Below are positions 15,056 through 22,843 of a stretch of DNA of 22,843 nt, in pieces. The DNA comes from CAZUVM01 sp964623885 (GTDB lineage: Bacteria > Verrucomicrobiota > Verrucomicrobiia > Limisphaerales > UBA8199), in contig CAZUVM010000052.1 of NCBI GenBank assembly GCA_964623885.1, forward strand, positions 1-22,843, written 5' to 3'. Position 1 is the stretch's first letter; every line of letters starts with the position of its first letter. Below the pieces are notes generated by a model. The model had not been told where the DNA came from and made no database searches. It saw only the letters and a list, made by a program, of their open reading frames with translations. The translations under genes and the position numbers were made by a program.

Positions 15056-16065
15056 CGAGCTGAAATCTCCAACATCCGATCGATCGGCAGGCGGGCGCGT
15101 TCGAGGATGTGCGGCGGCAACTCGATTCGGGGAGCCAGGTTCTTCAGGCAATCGCGCACCTTCTCGAGCGTATTCATCTTCATGTACTTGCACTCGCTGC
15201 AATGGCACGGATCGGTCGGTGCGCGCATCACGTCTACGGTCGGGGCGCAGATGAATTGTTTCCCCGGGCACTGCTTCTGCATTCGATGAATAATCCCCGA
15301 CTCAGTAACGATGATAAATTGTTTGGCGGGGCTCGACGCGCAGTACGTGATCATCTTCTCCGTCGAGCAGATGGCGTCCGCCAAATCGCGCACCTCGCGC
15401 AGGCTCTCCGGGTGCACGACAACCTTGGCTTCGGGGAAAGCCTTGCGCAACCGCAACAAACTCTCACGCCGGAATTCGACGTGCGCATAACAGTTTCCAC
15501 GCCACAACGTCATTGGCCGGCCGGTCTGTTCCATCACCCAAGCGCCCAGGTTTTCATCGGGAACAAACAGCAGGTCCTTGTCCTTCGGAGCCGCCTCCAC
15601 AATTTTAACCGCATTGCCACTCGTGCAGATCACGTCGCTCAGCGCTTTCACATCGGCGCTGCAATTGATGTAAGCGATCGTCCAGAAATTCGGATTCGTC
15701 CGCTGCAACGCCTCGAGCTTGTCCGCTGGGCAGCTTTCTTCCAGCGAGCAGCCGGCGTCTTTATCCGGAAGAATAACAATCTTCCCCGGGTTCAAAATCT
15801 TGGCTGTTTCCGCCATGAAATGGACGCCGGCGAACAGAATCACATCCGCCTGCGTACGGGCCGCCTGCTGCGACAATCCCAGCGAATCGCCCACGAAATC
15901 CGCGATGTCCTGGATTTCAGGGACCTGGTAATTGTGCGCGAGACTGACCGCATTGAGCTGTTTCTTCAGGATCAGGATCTCGCGCGACAAGGCGTCGCGC
16001 TGCGCGCGCGGCATCGGCTGGCGCAGCCGGAATCGATCCAAAGTAATTCCCGCTATCTCAGACAT
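15052..16065 (-). CDS. nadA: quinolinate synthase A, 4Fe-4S
   Basis: This 337-residue enzyme condenses iminoaspartate with dihydroxyacetone phosphate to quinolinate in de novo NAD synthesis. The three cluster cysteines are seen in AGCSLEESCP (Cys106), LWRGNCYAHVEF (Cys192) and SECKYMKMN (Cys292). SLAHNYQVPEIQDIADFVGDS (from residue 41) is the family's N-terminal substrate-binding region, and VHPESLREVRDLAD and HRMQKQCPGKQF are also typical. Length is normal. No nadB or nadC is visible nearby. The gene lies 31 bases behind the large secreted-protein gene on the same strand, so read-through transcription is possible, though the functions are unrelated. No ribosome site is apparent before the ATG. 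Confidence 0.96.
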   Translation of the reverse strand: MSEIAGITLDRFRLRQPMPRAQRDALSREILILKKQLNAVSLAHNYQVPEIQDIADFVGDSLGLSQQAARTQADVILFAGVHFMAETAKILNPGKIVILPDKDAGCSLEESCPADKLEALQRTNPNFWTIAYINCSADVKALSDVICTSGNAVKIVEAAPKDKDLLFVPDENLGAWVMEQTGRPMTLWRGNCYAHVEFRRESLLRLRKAFPEAKVVVHPESLREVRDLADAICSTEKMITYCASSPAKQFIIVTESGIIHRMQKQCPGKQFICAPTVDVMRAPTDPCHCSECKYMKMNTLEKVRDCLKNLAPRIELPPHILERARLPIDRMLEISAR

Positions 16066-16096
16066 CAGGAAACGTTAACGCCCGGCGGGTTCGGCG

Positions 16097-19000
16097 TCAA
16101 TGTGACTGGACGCTTAACCGGAAGAAATGCTGCGACGCGCCCGATAAGGAATTCGTAACGAATTTCAACGTCCCATCACCGGGATTGGTCACGAGATTTA
16201 CCCATCCAGACGGGTCGAGAGTGTTGTTGATTTGGACGACGTAAGTTTTGCCTGAGTCGGTCAGAAAATAGAACACAAATCCGTTTGCGGCCTGGGCGGG
16301 CCCAAGCAGTAAGGGCGGGTCGGCGCTTAAGGACTCGCCCAACAGCACATTGGTGGAGTTCCCACCGTCCGTTGCGAAGGCGACGGTATTGCTGAATATG
16401 CCCGGACTAACCGGCATGAAACTAACAAGCAGATTCGTGGCGCTGAAAGCCGGCACGGTAAGCGAACGCGGGTTGCCGCCGTTCAAAGCAAAAGGACCAG
16501 CGCCGACCGCAGCGGTCCCGTTCAGCATGAGCGGTCCGGCATTGCTAACGCCGAAGCTGGCCTGAGCCGTCGCACCCGTGGCAATCAGTCCAAAGTTGAG
16601 GCTCTCGGGAGTAACCACCAGTTGCGGCGGGTTCGTCACGATCAACAATGCCGCCGAACTGGTGATCGCTCCGCCCAGATTCGTAACCAGCACCGCGTAA
16701 TCGCCGCTGTCAGCAAACTGGGCATTCGTGTGAATGAACACCAAATTGGTTGCGCCGTTCAAGTTTGTGCCGGCGAGCTGCCACTGATAAGCAAGTCCCC
16801 CGCCGCAATCATTGGTCGCGCCGACACTAAATGTTGCCGTAGTCCCAACGGCGATGGTTTCACCGACTGGTTGGGTGACGAGCGACGGTCGCGATTCTAC
16901 GATCAGCACAGTCACGCTGCTGGTGACGCTGCCCGCCACATTCGTAACCACCACGTCAAAACCGCCGGCGTCCGCGCATTGCGCATTAGTACGGGTATAA
17001 GTGCTGCCAGTGGCGCCGCCAATCGTCACACCCGCCTCGCGCCACTGATAGCTCAATGGCACCGAGCCGGTCGCGACGACGCTAAAATGCGCGTCCATCG
17101 CAGCGCCGACGGTAAGGTTTGACGGCAATGGAGCCACACCGGGCGGGACCAGCACGCTGAGCAACGCAGGCGCGCTGGTAACCGAGCCGGCGAGATTGGT
17201 GACCGCGACAGCGTACGTGCCCGCGTTGGCCGACTGCACGTTTGTAATTGCGAACGTTGAATTCGTGGCGCTGTCGATGTTCGTCCCGGCAAACTGCCAC
17301 TGGTAGACCATACCACCACCGCAGTCGTTTGTCGCCACGGCCAGAAAGGTCACACCCTGTCCTTGTATTAATGTTTCATCGACCGGATTGGTCACTATCA
17401 CCGGCGGTGCCACCACCGTCAGCACGGCCACACTGCTGGTCACACTGCCGGCGCTGTTCCCTACGATCACATCAAACCCGCCGGCGTCCGAGCACTGCGG
17501 GTTCGTGCGCGTATAAACGCTGCTTTGGGCGCCATTGAGAGGTTGGCCGGCTTCACGCCATTGATAAGTGAACGGCTGAAACCCAGTTGCCACCACTGCA
17601 AAAGTGGCGTTGGTGCCCTGCGCCACCGCCACGCTCGCCGGGGGTGACGCAATCACAGGCGGGACAATGACGGTCAAAGTTGCCACAGCGCTGGTGATCG
17701 AGCCGGCCGCGGTGCTGGCAATGAGCGTATAACTGCCGGCATCGGTCGGCTGCGCGGTGGCGCGAACAAACAAACTGCTTGTCGCGCCCGCCAGGTTCGT
17801 GCCGTCTAATTGCCATTGATATACCAGCGTATCACCGCAGTCATTGGTCGCGGCCGCATCAAACATAGCGGTTTGACCGATGTTCACTATTTCGTTCGTT
17901 GGCTGAAGATCTATTGTTGGCGGCGCAATCACAGTCAGCAACGCCACGCTGCTGGTAATGCTGCCGGCGTTGTTCGTGACCACCACATCGAATGTGCCGG
18001 CGTCGGCGCAACTGACGTTTGTCCTGGTGTAACTGCTGGCAGTAGCTCCCGAAACCTCAACGCCGCCGAACCGCCACTGAAAACTGAACGGCGGGGTACC
18101 CGCCGCCGTCACGCTGAACAACGCGTTCGAGCCCTGGCTCACCGTTAATCCCTGCGGTGGGACTGCAACCGACGGCGGTACGTTCGTGACCACTACGATG
18201 TTTGTAGCACTGTTGGTGGTCCCGCCGCCAATAGCGTTCAGCGTAACCGTGTACGAGCCGGCGTTCGTGAAAAGATTGCTCGGGCTGGCTAGCAGACTGG
18301 AATGGCCATCGCCAAAGTCCCACGTATAACCCACGGCTCCGCTGCTGGAGTTATTGAAATTCACCAGTAACGGCACCGCGCCACTGGTGGGTCCAAGCGT
18401 GAAGCTGGCTATCGGGAGCGGGCAGGAACCTCCACCGGCCGTGCAAGTTTGCTGGAACGCGATCTGCAGACCATTGCTCACCACGCCAGCGGCTGAATTG
18501 CACTCAAAGCTGGTGTAAGTCTTCGGGTCCTTCTGCACACCGACCGTTGCGTTGGTGCCGGAGCCGCCGAGATCGCCATAAATCACGTCGAACCGAGGTT
18601 CGTTCTCGTACAATGCCAGTTCGAAATTCACTCCGGCGCCGGTCGCGAAATAGGTCGCCCGCCATTCCAGGTAAAAGACCCGGTTCGGCGCTGTTCCGGC
18701 GACCGTGCTGAATATCCCGCTCCCGGATGTATCGGTGCGGAGATCGTCCCAGAACGGCAGGATAGCGTAGCTGAACCCTGAGTACGGAAGGCAAAGATTG
18801 TTGAACGCATTGTCGGCGCTCTGAAACTGGAGGTTGCCGTTCGCGCTTACTGCCGCATTCGTGAAGGCCTGGCCGTAAAAGATAAACGGGAACGGCAAGC
18901 TCACCGGCGTGAGTGTATCATCGCCATGATTGCCAATATCTGTCGTGCCCGGCACGATGCTCGCGCCCGCTGACGGGGTCATCGCGAACGCTGTGCTCGC

Positions 19001-21736
19001 GCTTGGCAAGGTGAAGTTCAAGACATTGGTCGTGCCCGAAAAGGAAAGCGTTAGCACGACCGCCACCGGCGTGCCGCAAACAAAGGATGGATCGGTGTAG
19101 ATCTGGAAAGGAAGCGAGTTGGTGCCGATCACATTCGGCGCCAGGTCAGGATAACCGGAGCTGTCCTGAAGGATATTGAGCCCGGGCGTCGTGCTCGTGA
19201 GCACAGCGGTGATGTTGCTGGCAATGCCACCGCCAATGTTCTGCACCGACAAATTCAACCGGTTGCATTCGTTCGGATCGACCCAGCCGTTATTGTTGCC
19301 GCCGCCGACCACAACGCCGGCCGGTGCGAGCGTCGGCGGACCTAGCGTTGGAATGATTGAATACATTCCGCGCCCGTGTGTCACGGCCACCAGCTTATTG
19401 CCGAGCCAGAACAGTTCATCCACGTTTACATTGGCCGGACCATCGTTACCCGTCGACCATGTGCCGCCGTCGTTTGAGCTGCCGAAAATACCAACCTCGG
19501 TGCCAACGTAGAGGGTATTAGGATCAGATGGAGCGATGACGATGGAGTTGACGGGGGCGGACGGAAGGTTCGCGGTAATGTTCACCCAATTCACACCGCT
19601 GTTGGTTGAGCGCCAGACGTTGCCAGAATTGAAGCCACCAAACGTAGCATACACTTTGCTCGAATTCGTCGGGTTAATCGCAAAGCGCTGGCAGGTTCGG
19701 GCCGGCAAGCCTGAATTCCGGGCAAACCAAGTCGGGCTCGCTGCCGTTCCATTGGTGGTGTAATAGACCGCGCCGCTATTGTGGCCAACCCAGATCACGT
19801 CCGATTTGCCGGGCGCGACGGCGATTGCGCTGACGGCTGAGCTTACAGAGGGTTTGATCGCCGTCCAGGAAGGTGTGCCCGCTTTCACGTTCGTGCTGCG
19901 CCACAAGCTCATACCGCCTGCCAACATGGTATTGGCGTTATTCGGATCGAGAATGAACGGAGCAATGAAATTCGCCGTGCTGCCGCTGCCCGCGTCCGTG
20001 ATACCGCTATAAATATAGCTCGAGGAGGAGCCTCCGTTCGAGCTACGGTGAATTTGCAAGTAAACGTACTCGCCATAGAAATAACTCGAATTGCCCTGGT
20101 CCGCCGCGCAGTACCCACCGTCTCCGCCGAACATCGAGGACCAGCCGTTTGGGCCACCGCCGGTCGTATAACGAACCGTGCCATTGTCCTGGCAACCGCC
20201 AATCGTGACACTGGTGTTCGAGTTGCCGGCGCCACCGTAGAATTGGGTGATCCCGAGATTATTATTGAGAGCGTGCCAACCGCTGGTCAGGCTCGCCGTG
20301 TAGATATCATTCGCCCGATAGACACCGCCGTCGTTGCCGAAATAAACCGTGCGAACATTGACGCCATCAAAGGCAGGGCTTGCAACGATCGAGTGGTGGT
20401 CGGCATGGGCAGAACTGGCGGGCGCGCTTTGCCATTGGCTGATGCGCATGAGCGTACCGCCACCGTCGGTGCTGCGCCACAAGTCAATGCCTCCAACCAC
20501 AAGAATGTTCGTCGTCGTTGGATCGCACCAAATCGTGTTGTCGTACCAGCCCTGGCTACCCAGGAAGCTGTTGCCGGTATTTCGCAGCGCATAGGTATGC
20601 CCACCATCCATCGAGACGTAAATCTCGCCGCTATTGTTATCCATCGAAGCGAAGACCACCGATGGATTGCTCGGAGCATAGGCCACTTCAACGCGGCCTT
20701 TAACAAAACCTGTAGGCGCAGGCAAGCCGGTCGCCGCAGCCCAGGTTTGGCCGCCGTCGCCGGAGTAAAACGCCTTGCCGTTCCAGCCGGAGCAAATCGC
20801 CAGGCTGCTGTTGGTTGGGTGAAATGCAATATCCAGCATTTCGGTCGCCGTGCGCAAACTCCAGGTCGCGCCGCCGTCGATGGTGCGAAAAACCCCGGAC
20901 CGCGTCGCAGCCAGGATTACCTGGTCGTTGTTTGGATCGATGGCAATGCGGTTCACATATTGGAAGGTGCTGACCTGGGCCCAGGTATTGCCTCCGTCGC
21001 TCGTCCGGAAAATGCCGGCGCCTGGCACCGCGTCCAGGTTATACATGCCTTCACCCGTGCCGGCGTAAATCACGTCCGGCTTCTGCGGATCCATTGCCAT
21101 GCACGAAACGGCGAGGTTGGGCATAAAATCGTTGAGCGGAAACCACGAGGCACCGCTGTTCGTGCTTTTCCAAACACCGCCATCAACCCCGCCGCACCAG
21201 AAGATATTCGTCAACGTCGGATGGATCAGGATCGAACGAACGCGGCCGCCAATATTGCCCGGCCCCAGCCAGGTCCAAGTGTTCGTCGCGATTCCGGCCG
21301 TCAGGGGGCCTCCGAATCCAATATTCGTTCCAGGCCCCGGATTTCCTGGTGGCACCGGAAATAAATCGGCGTCTTGGCTAACGTGCTTTCGCTGGTCGAT
21401 CGCATGCATCAAACCGTCGGGCGGCACCCTTCCATGCTCATCCATCATCCGCAGGGCGCGAAACTTCAGCGCTTCGAGGTGCTTGTCCAACCCGGGGTGG
21501 TCCAGGTCGAACCCCAGCGTCTGCAACTGGATCGGCGAAATCATCAGCAGGTCCGCATCCGTCCAGCCGAACGCATCCTCCAGGCTGTGGATTTGCTGGA
21601 CAGTCAGCCCAAGCTTGTCAGCCAGAACCGGGTCAGTAATCCGCGTCGTTTGCGCCTGAGCGGCAATAGCGGCCAATAGGAAGAAAGTCGCGACCAACAC
21701 ATAGTGCGACGGAGAAGTGATGGTTAAGGTTCTCAA
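16097..21736 (-). CDS. giant secreted protein: Asp-box beta-propeller, PKD, six Ig-like domains, C-terminal sorting-like domain
   Basis: This 1879-residue protein has a signal peptide (YVLVATFFLLAAIAAQAQ). Layout: a propeller of sortilin/BNR type with about nine Asp-box motifs between residues 185 and 765 (for example IFRTSDGGNTWAQ, VFRTIDGGATWS, VWRSTNSGVNW); a linker domain with DPNECNRLNLSVQN; a beta domain with SLPFPFIFYG and ILPFWDD; a PKD domain with YTWDFGDG near 1139; six Ig-like domains from about 1187 to 1700; a choice-of-anchor-D/ASH-like domain to about 1795; and a terminal domain with TYVVQINNTLDPSGW and FFRLSV. The terminal domain matches the end of the protein at 1120-4857. The start is a TTG at 21736; a GTG at codon 13 is an alternative. 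Surface or extracellular binding, perhaps to glycans, is inferred; the propeller could also be sialidase-like, but no catalytic set was found. Confidence 0.82.
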   Translation of the reverse strand: MRTLTITSPSHYVLVATFFLLAAIAAQAQTTRITDPVLADKLGLTVQQIHSLEDAFGWTDADLLMISPIQLQTLGFDLDHPGLDKHLEALKFRALRMMDEHGRVPPDGLMHAIDQRKHVSQDADLFPVPPGNPGPGTNIGFGGPLTAGIATNTWTWLGPGNIGGRVRSILIHPTLTNIFWCGGVDGGVWKSTNSGASWFPLNDFMPNLAVSCMAMDPQKPDVIYAGTGEGMYNLDAVPGAGIFRTSDGGNTWAQVSTFQYVNRIAIDPNNDQVILAATRSGVFRTIDGGATWSLRTATEMLDIAFHPTNSSLAICSGWNGKAFYSGDGGQTWAAATGLPAPTGFVKGRVEVAYAPSNPSVVFASMDNNSGEIYVSMDGGHTYALRNTGNSFLGSQGWYDNTIWCDPTTTNILVVGGIDLWRSTDGGGTLMRISQWQSAPASSAHADHHSIVASPAFDGVNVRTVYFGNDGGVYRANDIYTASLTSGWHALNNNLGITQFYGGAGNSNTSVTIGGCQDNGTVRYTTGGGPNGWSSMFGGDGGYCAADQGNSSYFYGEYVYLQIHRSSNGGSSSSYIYSGITDAGSGSTANFIAPFILDPNNANTMLAGGMSLWRSTNVKAGTPSWTAIKPSVSSAVSAIAVAPGKSDVIWVGHNSGAVYYTTNGTAASPTWFARNSGLPARTCQRFAINPTNSSKVYATFGGFNSGNVWRSTNSGVNWVNITANLPSAPVNSIVIAPSDPNTLYVGTEVGIFGSSNDGGTWSTGNDGPANVNVDELFWLGNKLVAVTHGRGMYSIIPTLGPPTLAPAGVVVGGGNNNGWVDPNECNRLNLSVQNIGGGIASNITAVLTSTTPGLNILQDSSGYPDLAPNVIGTNSLPFQIYTDPSFVCGTPVAVVLTLSFSGTTNVLNFTLPSASTAFAMTPSAGASIVPGTTDIGNHGDDTLTPVSLPFPFIFYGQAFTNAAVSANGNLQFQSADNAFNNLCLPYSGFSYAILPFWDDLRTDTSGSGIFSTVAGTAPNRVFYLEWRATYFATGAGVNFELALYENEPRFDVIYGDLGGSGTNATVGVQKDPKTYTSFECNSAAGVVSNGLQIAFQQTCTAGGGSCPLPIASFTLGPTSGAVPLLVNFNNSSSGAVGYTWDFGDGHSSLLASPSNLFTNAGSYTVTLNAIGGGTTNSATNIVVVTNVPPSVAVPPQGLTVSQGSNALFSVTAAGTPPFSFQWRFGGVEVSGATASSYTRTNVSCADAGTFDVVVTNNAGSITSSVALLTVIAPPTIDLQPTNEIVNIGQTAMFDAAATNDCGDTLVYQWQLDGTNLAGATSSLFVRATAQPTDAGSYTLIASTAAGSITSAVATLTVIVPPVIASPPASVAVAQGTNATFAVVATGFQPFTYQWREAGQPLNGAQSSVYTRTNPQCSDAGGFDVIVGNSAGSVTSSVAVLTVVAPPVIVTNPVDETLIQGQGVTFLAVATNDCGGGMVYQWQFAGTNIDSATNSTFAITNVQSANAGTYAVAVTNLAGSVTSAPALLSVLVPPGVAPLPSNLTVGAAMDAHFSVVATGSVPLSYQWREAGVTIGGATGSTYTRTNAQCADAGGFDVVVTNVAGSVTSSVTVLIVESRPSLVTQPVGETIAVGTTATFSVGATNDCGGGLAYQWQLAGTNLNGATNLVFIHTNAQFADSGDYAVLVTNLGGAITSSAALLIVTNPPQLVVTPESLNFGLIATGATAQASFGVSNAGPLMLNGTAAVGAGPFALNGGNPRSLTVPAFSATNLLVSFMPVSPGIFSNTVAFATDGGNSTNVLLGESLSADPPLLLGPAQAANGFVFYFLTDSGKTYVVQINNTLDPSGWVNLVTNPGDGTLKFVTNSLSGASQHFFRLSVQSH
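16637..18178 (-). repeat. six tandem Ig-like domain repeats, alternating types A and B
   Basis: Six units of about 256 bases encode six Ig-like domains of about 86 residues in the order A-B-A-B-A-B. Type A units share YTRTN followed by C(A/S)DAG. Type B units share TNDCG followed by YQWQ. The A units resemble each other more than their neighbours at both DNA and protein level, so the array probably grew by duplication of an A-B pair (period about 515 bases). Confidence 0.8.
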
Positions 21737-21915
21737 AATGTGTGCGCCAAGAGGCCTAAATGGATGGGCAAAAGCATTCCCGGCTCAGCGGATTCATGTG
21801 GCTCGGGGAGGGTCGCATTGGAAATAACCAGCGTCAAGGCGAACCTCGCTGTACCGCTCTTCTCGCCGGCTCCTTTCGCCTTGCAGCTCGGATCCAAACA
21901 ACTATCGTGCAGTTC

Positions 21916-22548
21916 ATGCGACACGCTCCTTTTCTTCCCCTTGCAATAGCCACCATACTGGCCACGGCGCCTGCGCTATCTGCCGCCGATGTTGAACCCG
22001 GGTTTACCTCGCTGTTTGACGGCAAGACTTACAACGGATGGAAGATGGCCGAGGAAAACCAGAACAACTGGACCATCGAAGACGAGGCGCTGGTATCGCA
22101 CGGCAAACGTTGTCACCTGTTCTATGCAGGTGACTCCACACCATTTAAGAATTTCACGCTGCGAGTCGACGTCATGACCGAACCGGGCGCGAATGGCGGG
22201 ATTTACTTCCATACCAAGTACCAGGCCAGCGGTTGGCCGCGGGGCGGCTTTGAGTGCCAGGTCAACAACACTCATTCGGATTGGATTAAGACCGGCAGCC
22301 TCTACGGGCTGGTGAACATTGCCCAAAGCCCTGCGCAGGACAACAAATGGTGGACGCAGGAAATCACTGTCCAAGGCAACAAAGTCACCGTCAGCATAGA
22401 TGGAAGGAAAGTATTCGAATACAACGAGCCGCCGGGAGCCCAGCCTGGCAAAGACTTCGAGCGAAAACTCAGCGAAGGGACATTCGCCCTTCAAGGCCAT
22501 CCCGGCGCAATCGTGCGCTACAAGAATATCCGCGTGAAGAGGCTGTGA
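21916..22548 (+). CDS. secreted DUF1080 protein (3-keto-disaccharide hydrolase domain family)
   Basis: This is a 210-residue protein with signal peptide RHAPFLPLAIATILATAPALSA, so the ATG at 21916 is preferred to an upstream frame start at 21760 that would add 52 unlikely residues. The mature part is one DUF1080 domain (concanavalin-like jelly roll). Typical pieces are FTSLFDGKTYNGWK at the start, GANGGIYFHTKY in the middle, FECQVNNTHSD, and a closing GHPGAIVRYKNIRVKRL. Members of this family are abundant in Planctomycetes and Verrucomicrobia; some act on 3-keto-glycosides and many have no known function. No ribosome site is obvious. It diverges from the giant secreted-protein gene across about 180 bases that show no clear promoter. 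Confidence 0.88.
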   Translation: MRHAPFLPLAIATILATAPALSAADVEPGFTSLFDGKTYNGWKMAEENQNNWTIEDEALVSHGKRCHLFYAGDSTPFKNFTLRVDVMTEPGANGGIYFHTKYQASGWPRGGFECQVNNTHSDWIKTGSLYGLVNIAQSPAQDNKWWTQEITVQGNKVTVSIDGRKVFEYNEPPGAQPGKDFERKLSEGTFALQGHPGAIVRYKNIRVKRL

Positions 22549-22566
22549 CGGCCTCGCGGCCGTTTT
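22548..22566 (+). terminator. intrinsic terminator overlapping the DUF1080 stop codon
   Basis: A perfect 6-bp stem, ACGGCC-TCGC-GGCCGT, is followed by a short T-run. The stem starts at the last base of the TGA stop codon, and the T-run has only four T counting the stem end, so it may be weak. Confidence 0.6.
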
Positions 22567-22588
22567 AAAGCGCTCGAAATAATTGTTC

Positions 22589-22635
22589 GTAGCGCGGGCG
22601 TCTTCGCCTGCGGGTTCGGACAGCGTCCCGCTGTC
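22589..22635 (+). repeat. two-hairpin repeat with GTAGC tag
   Basis: GTAGC (22589-22593) is followed by a hairpin with arms GCGGGCG and CGCCTGC around TCTT (22594-22611, one wobble), seven bases, and a perfect hairpin GACAGCG-TCC-CGCTGTC (22619-22635). The plan (tag, 7-bp hairpin, short spacer, 7-bp hairpin) is that of the doublets at 9495-9647, but the stem sequences are different. Confidence 0.65.
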
Positions 22636-22705
22636 AGTTTCGCGCAGTGGTTTGAGCTGTCAGGACCATTTTTGTGTTTTGCTTCATCTGCTCAAGCGCT
22701 GTCCG

Positions 22706-22781
22706 CGTTGCCTCACGGCAAAATGACACCGTAAGAGAGGGCCAAATGCTGATTCGTTGCCTCACAGCAAAATGACACCGT
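22706..22781 (+). repeat. 27-bp direct repeat, two copies 49 bases apart
   Basis: Copies at 22706-22732 and 22755-22781 share CGTTGCCTCAC, then GCAAAATGACACCGT, with a single base difference between them, separated by 22 unrelated bases. The first copy holds a small hairpin, TTGCC-TCAC-GGCAA. Repeated short sites near an edge are typical of transposase-binding ends (for example IS21-like elements), but no transposase is visible inside the window. Downstream of 22782 no gene can be seen. Confidence 0.6.
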
Positions 22782-22843
22782 GTGTTTAGCTGTTGTTTGT
22801 TCTGTGTTCCATCTTTTCCTTCGCTCCCTTCCTGGCGGAGCGG

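Noticed and set aside
15109..16158. Open frame of 349 codons on the plus strand
   Set aside because: It is antisense to nadA, which has all its family motifs. The translation has no family features.
20048..21364. Long open frame of 438 codons on the plus strand
   Set aside because: It lies wholly inside the minus-strand Asp-box protein gene, whose repeats and domains are clear. The translation has no recognisable domain, and long antisense frames are expected in G+C-rich genes.
22706..22781. CRISPR array from the 27-bp repeat with a 22-bp spacer
   Set aside because: Only two repeats are present, the spacer is shorter than usual, and no cas gene is visible in the window. A transposon-end explanation fits better.
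1..22843. tRNA or rRNA genes
   Set aside because: No cloverleaf with a T-loop GTTCRA context and no rRNA-like conserved stretch was recognised by eye on either strand.

Overview
The window is G+C-rich bacterial chromosome. It most likely comes from a soil or freshwater member of the Verrucomicrobiota (Pedosphaera-like). The pointers are very large secreted proteins ending in a shared C-terminal beta domain, a Tat-exported sugar-isomerase-like protein, a DUF1080 protein, a GTP-dependent PEP carboxykinase, weak or absent Shine-Dalgarno sites at many starts, and hairpin-rich repeats in the intergenic regions. The assignment is inferred from family content; no rRNA or tRNA gene was seen.

Layout. 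1-1110: the tail of an unidentified gene, then a single-gene RAYT/IS200-like HUH transposase on the minus strand. Each side of it carries a pair of palindromes, and the two pairs are inverted relative to each other. Further copies of the same hairpin tag lie nearby. 1120-4857 (-): a huge secreted multidomain protein. 4980-6560 (+): a Tat-exported protein resembling L-fucose isomerase, followed by a 77-residue cysteine-rich exported peptide (6611-6844). 6968-8743 (-): pckG, divergent from a universal stress protein (8918-9463, +). 9495-9647: a cluster of five mini-hairpins arranged as an inverted repeat. 9756-12089 (+): a P1B-4 metal-exporting ATPase (Fe(II)/Co(II) type). 12263-14526 (+): a ROK/ASKHA-like sugar-kinase-fold protein translationally coupled (ATGA) to a PIG-L/LmbE deacetylase. 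14576-15055 (+): guanine deaminase, converging on quinolinate synthase nadA (15052-16065, -). 16097-21736 (-): a 1879-residue secreted protein with an Asp-box beta-propeller, PKD, six Ig-like domains and the C-terminal domain also seen in the 1.2-kresidue protein. 21916-22548 (+): a secreted DUF1080 protein with a terminator overlapping its stop codon. 22589-22781: another two-hairpin repeat and a 27-bp direct repeat in two copies.

How the genes work together. The recognisable metabolic genes are housekeeping: gluconeogenesis (pckG), NAD synthesis (nadA), purine salvage or nitrogen release (guaD), metal efflux and stress. The secreted proteins (large beta-rich proteins, DUF1080, Tat isomerase-like) fit a polysaccharide-degrading lifestyle. 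The ROK-like/PIG-L pair suggests handling of an amino sugar or its conjugate.

The most interesting structure is non-coding. One repeat system is physically tied to the RAYT gene, whose last codons are written in its own end repeat. A second family keeps 7-bp stems and a GTAGC-like tag while the stem sequence changes freely. At protein level, the six Ig domains alternate between two types, each with exactly one cysteine at a type-specific position.
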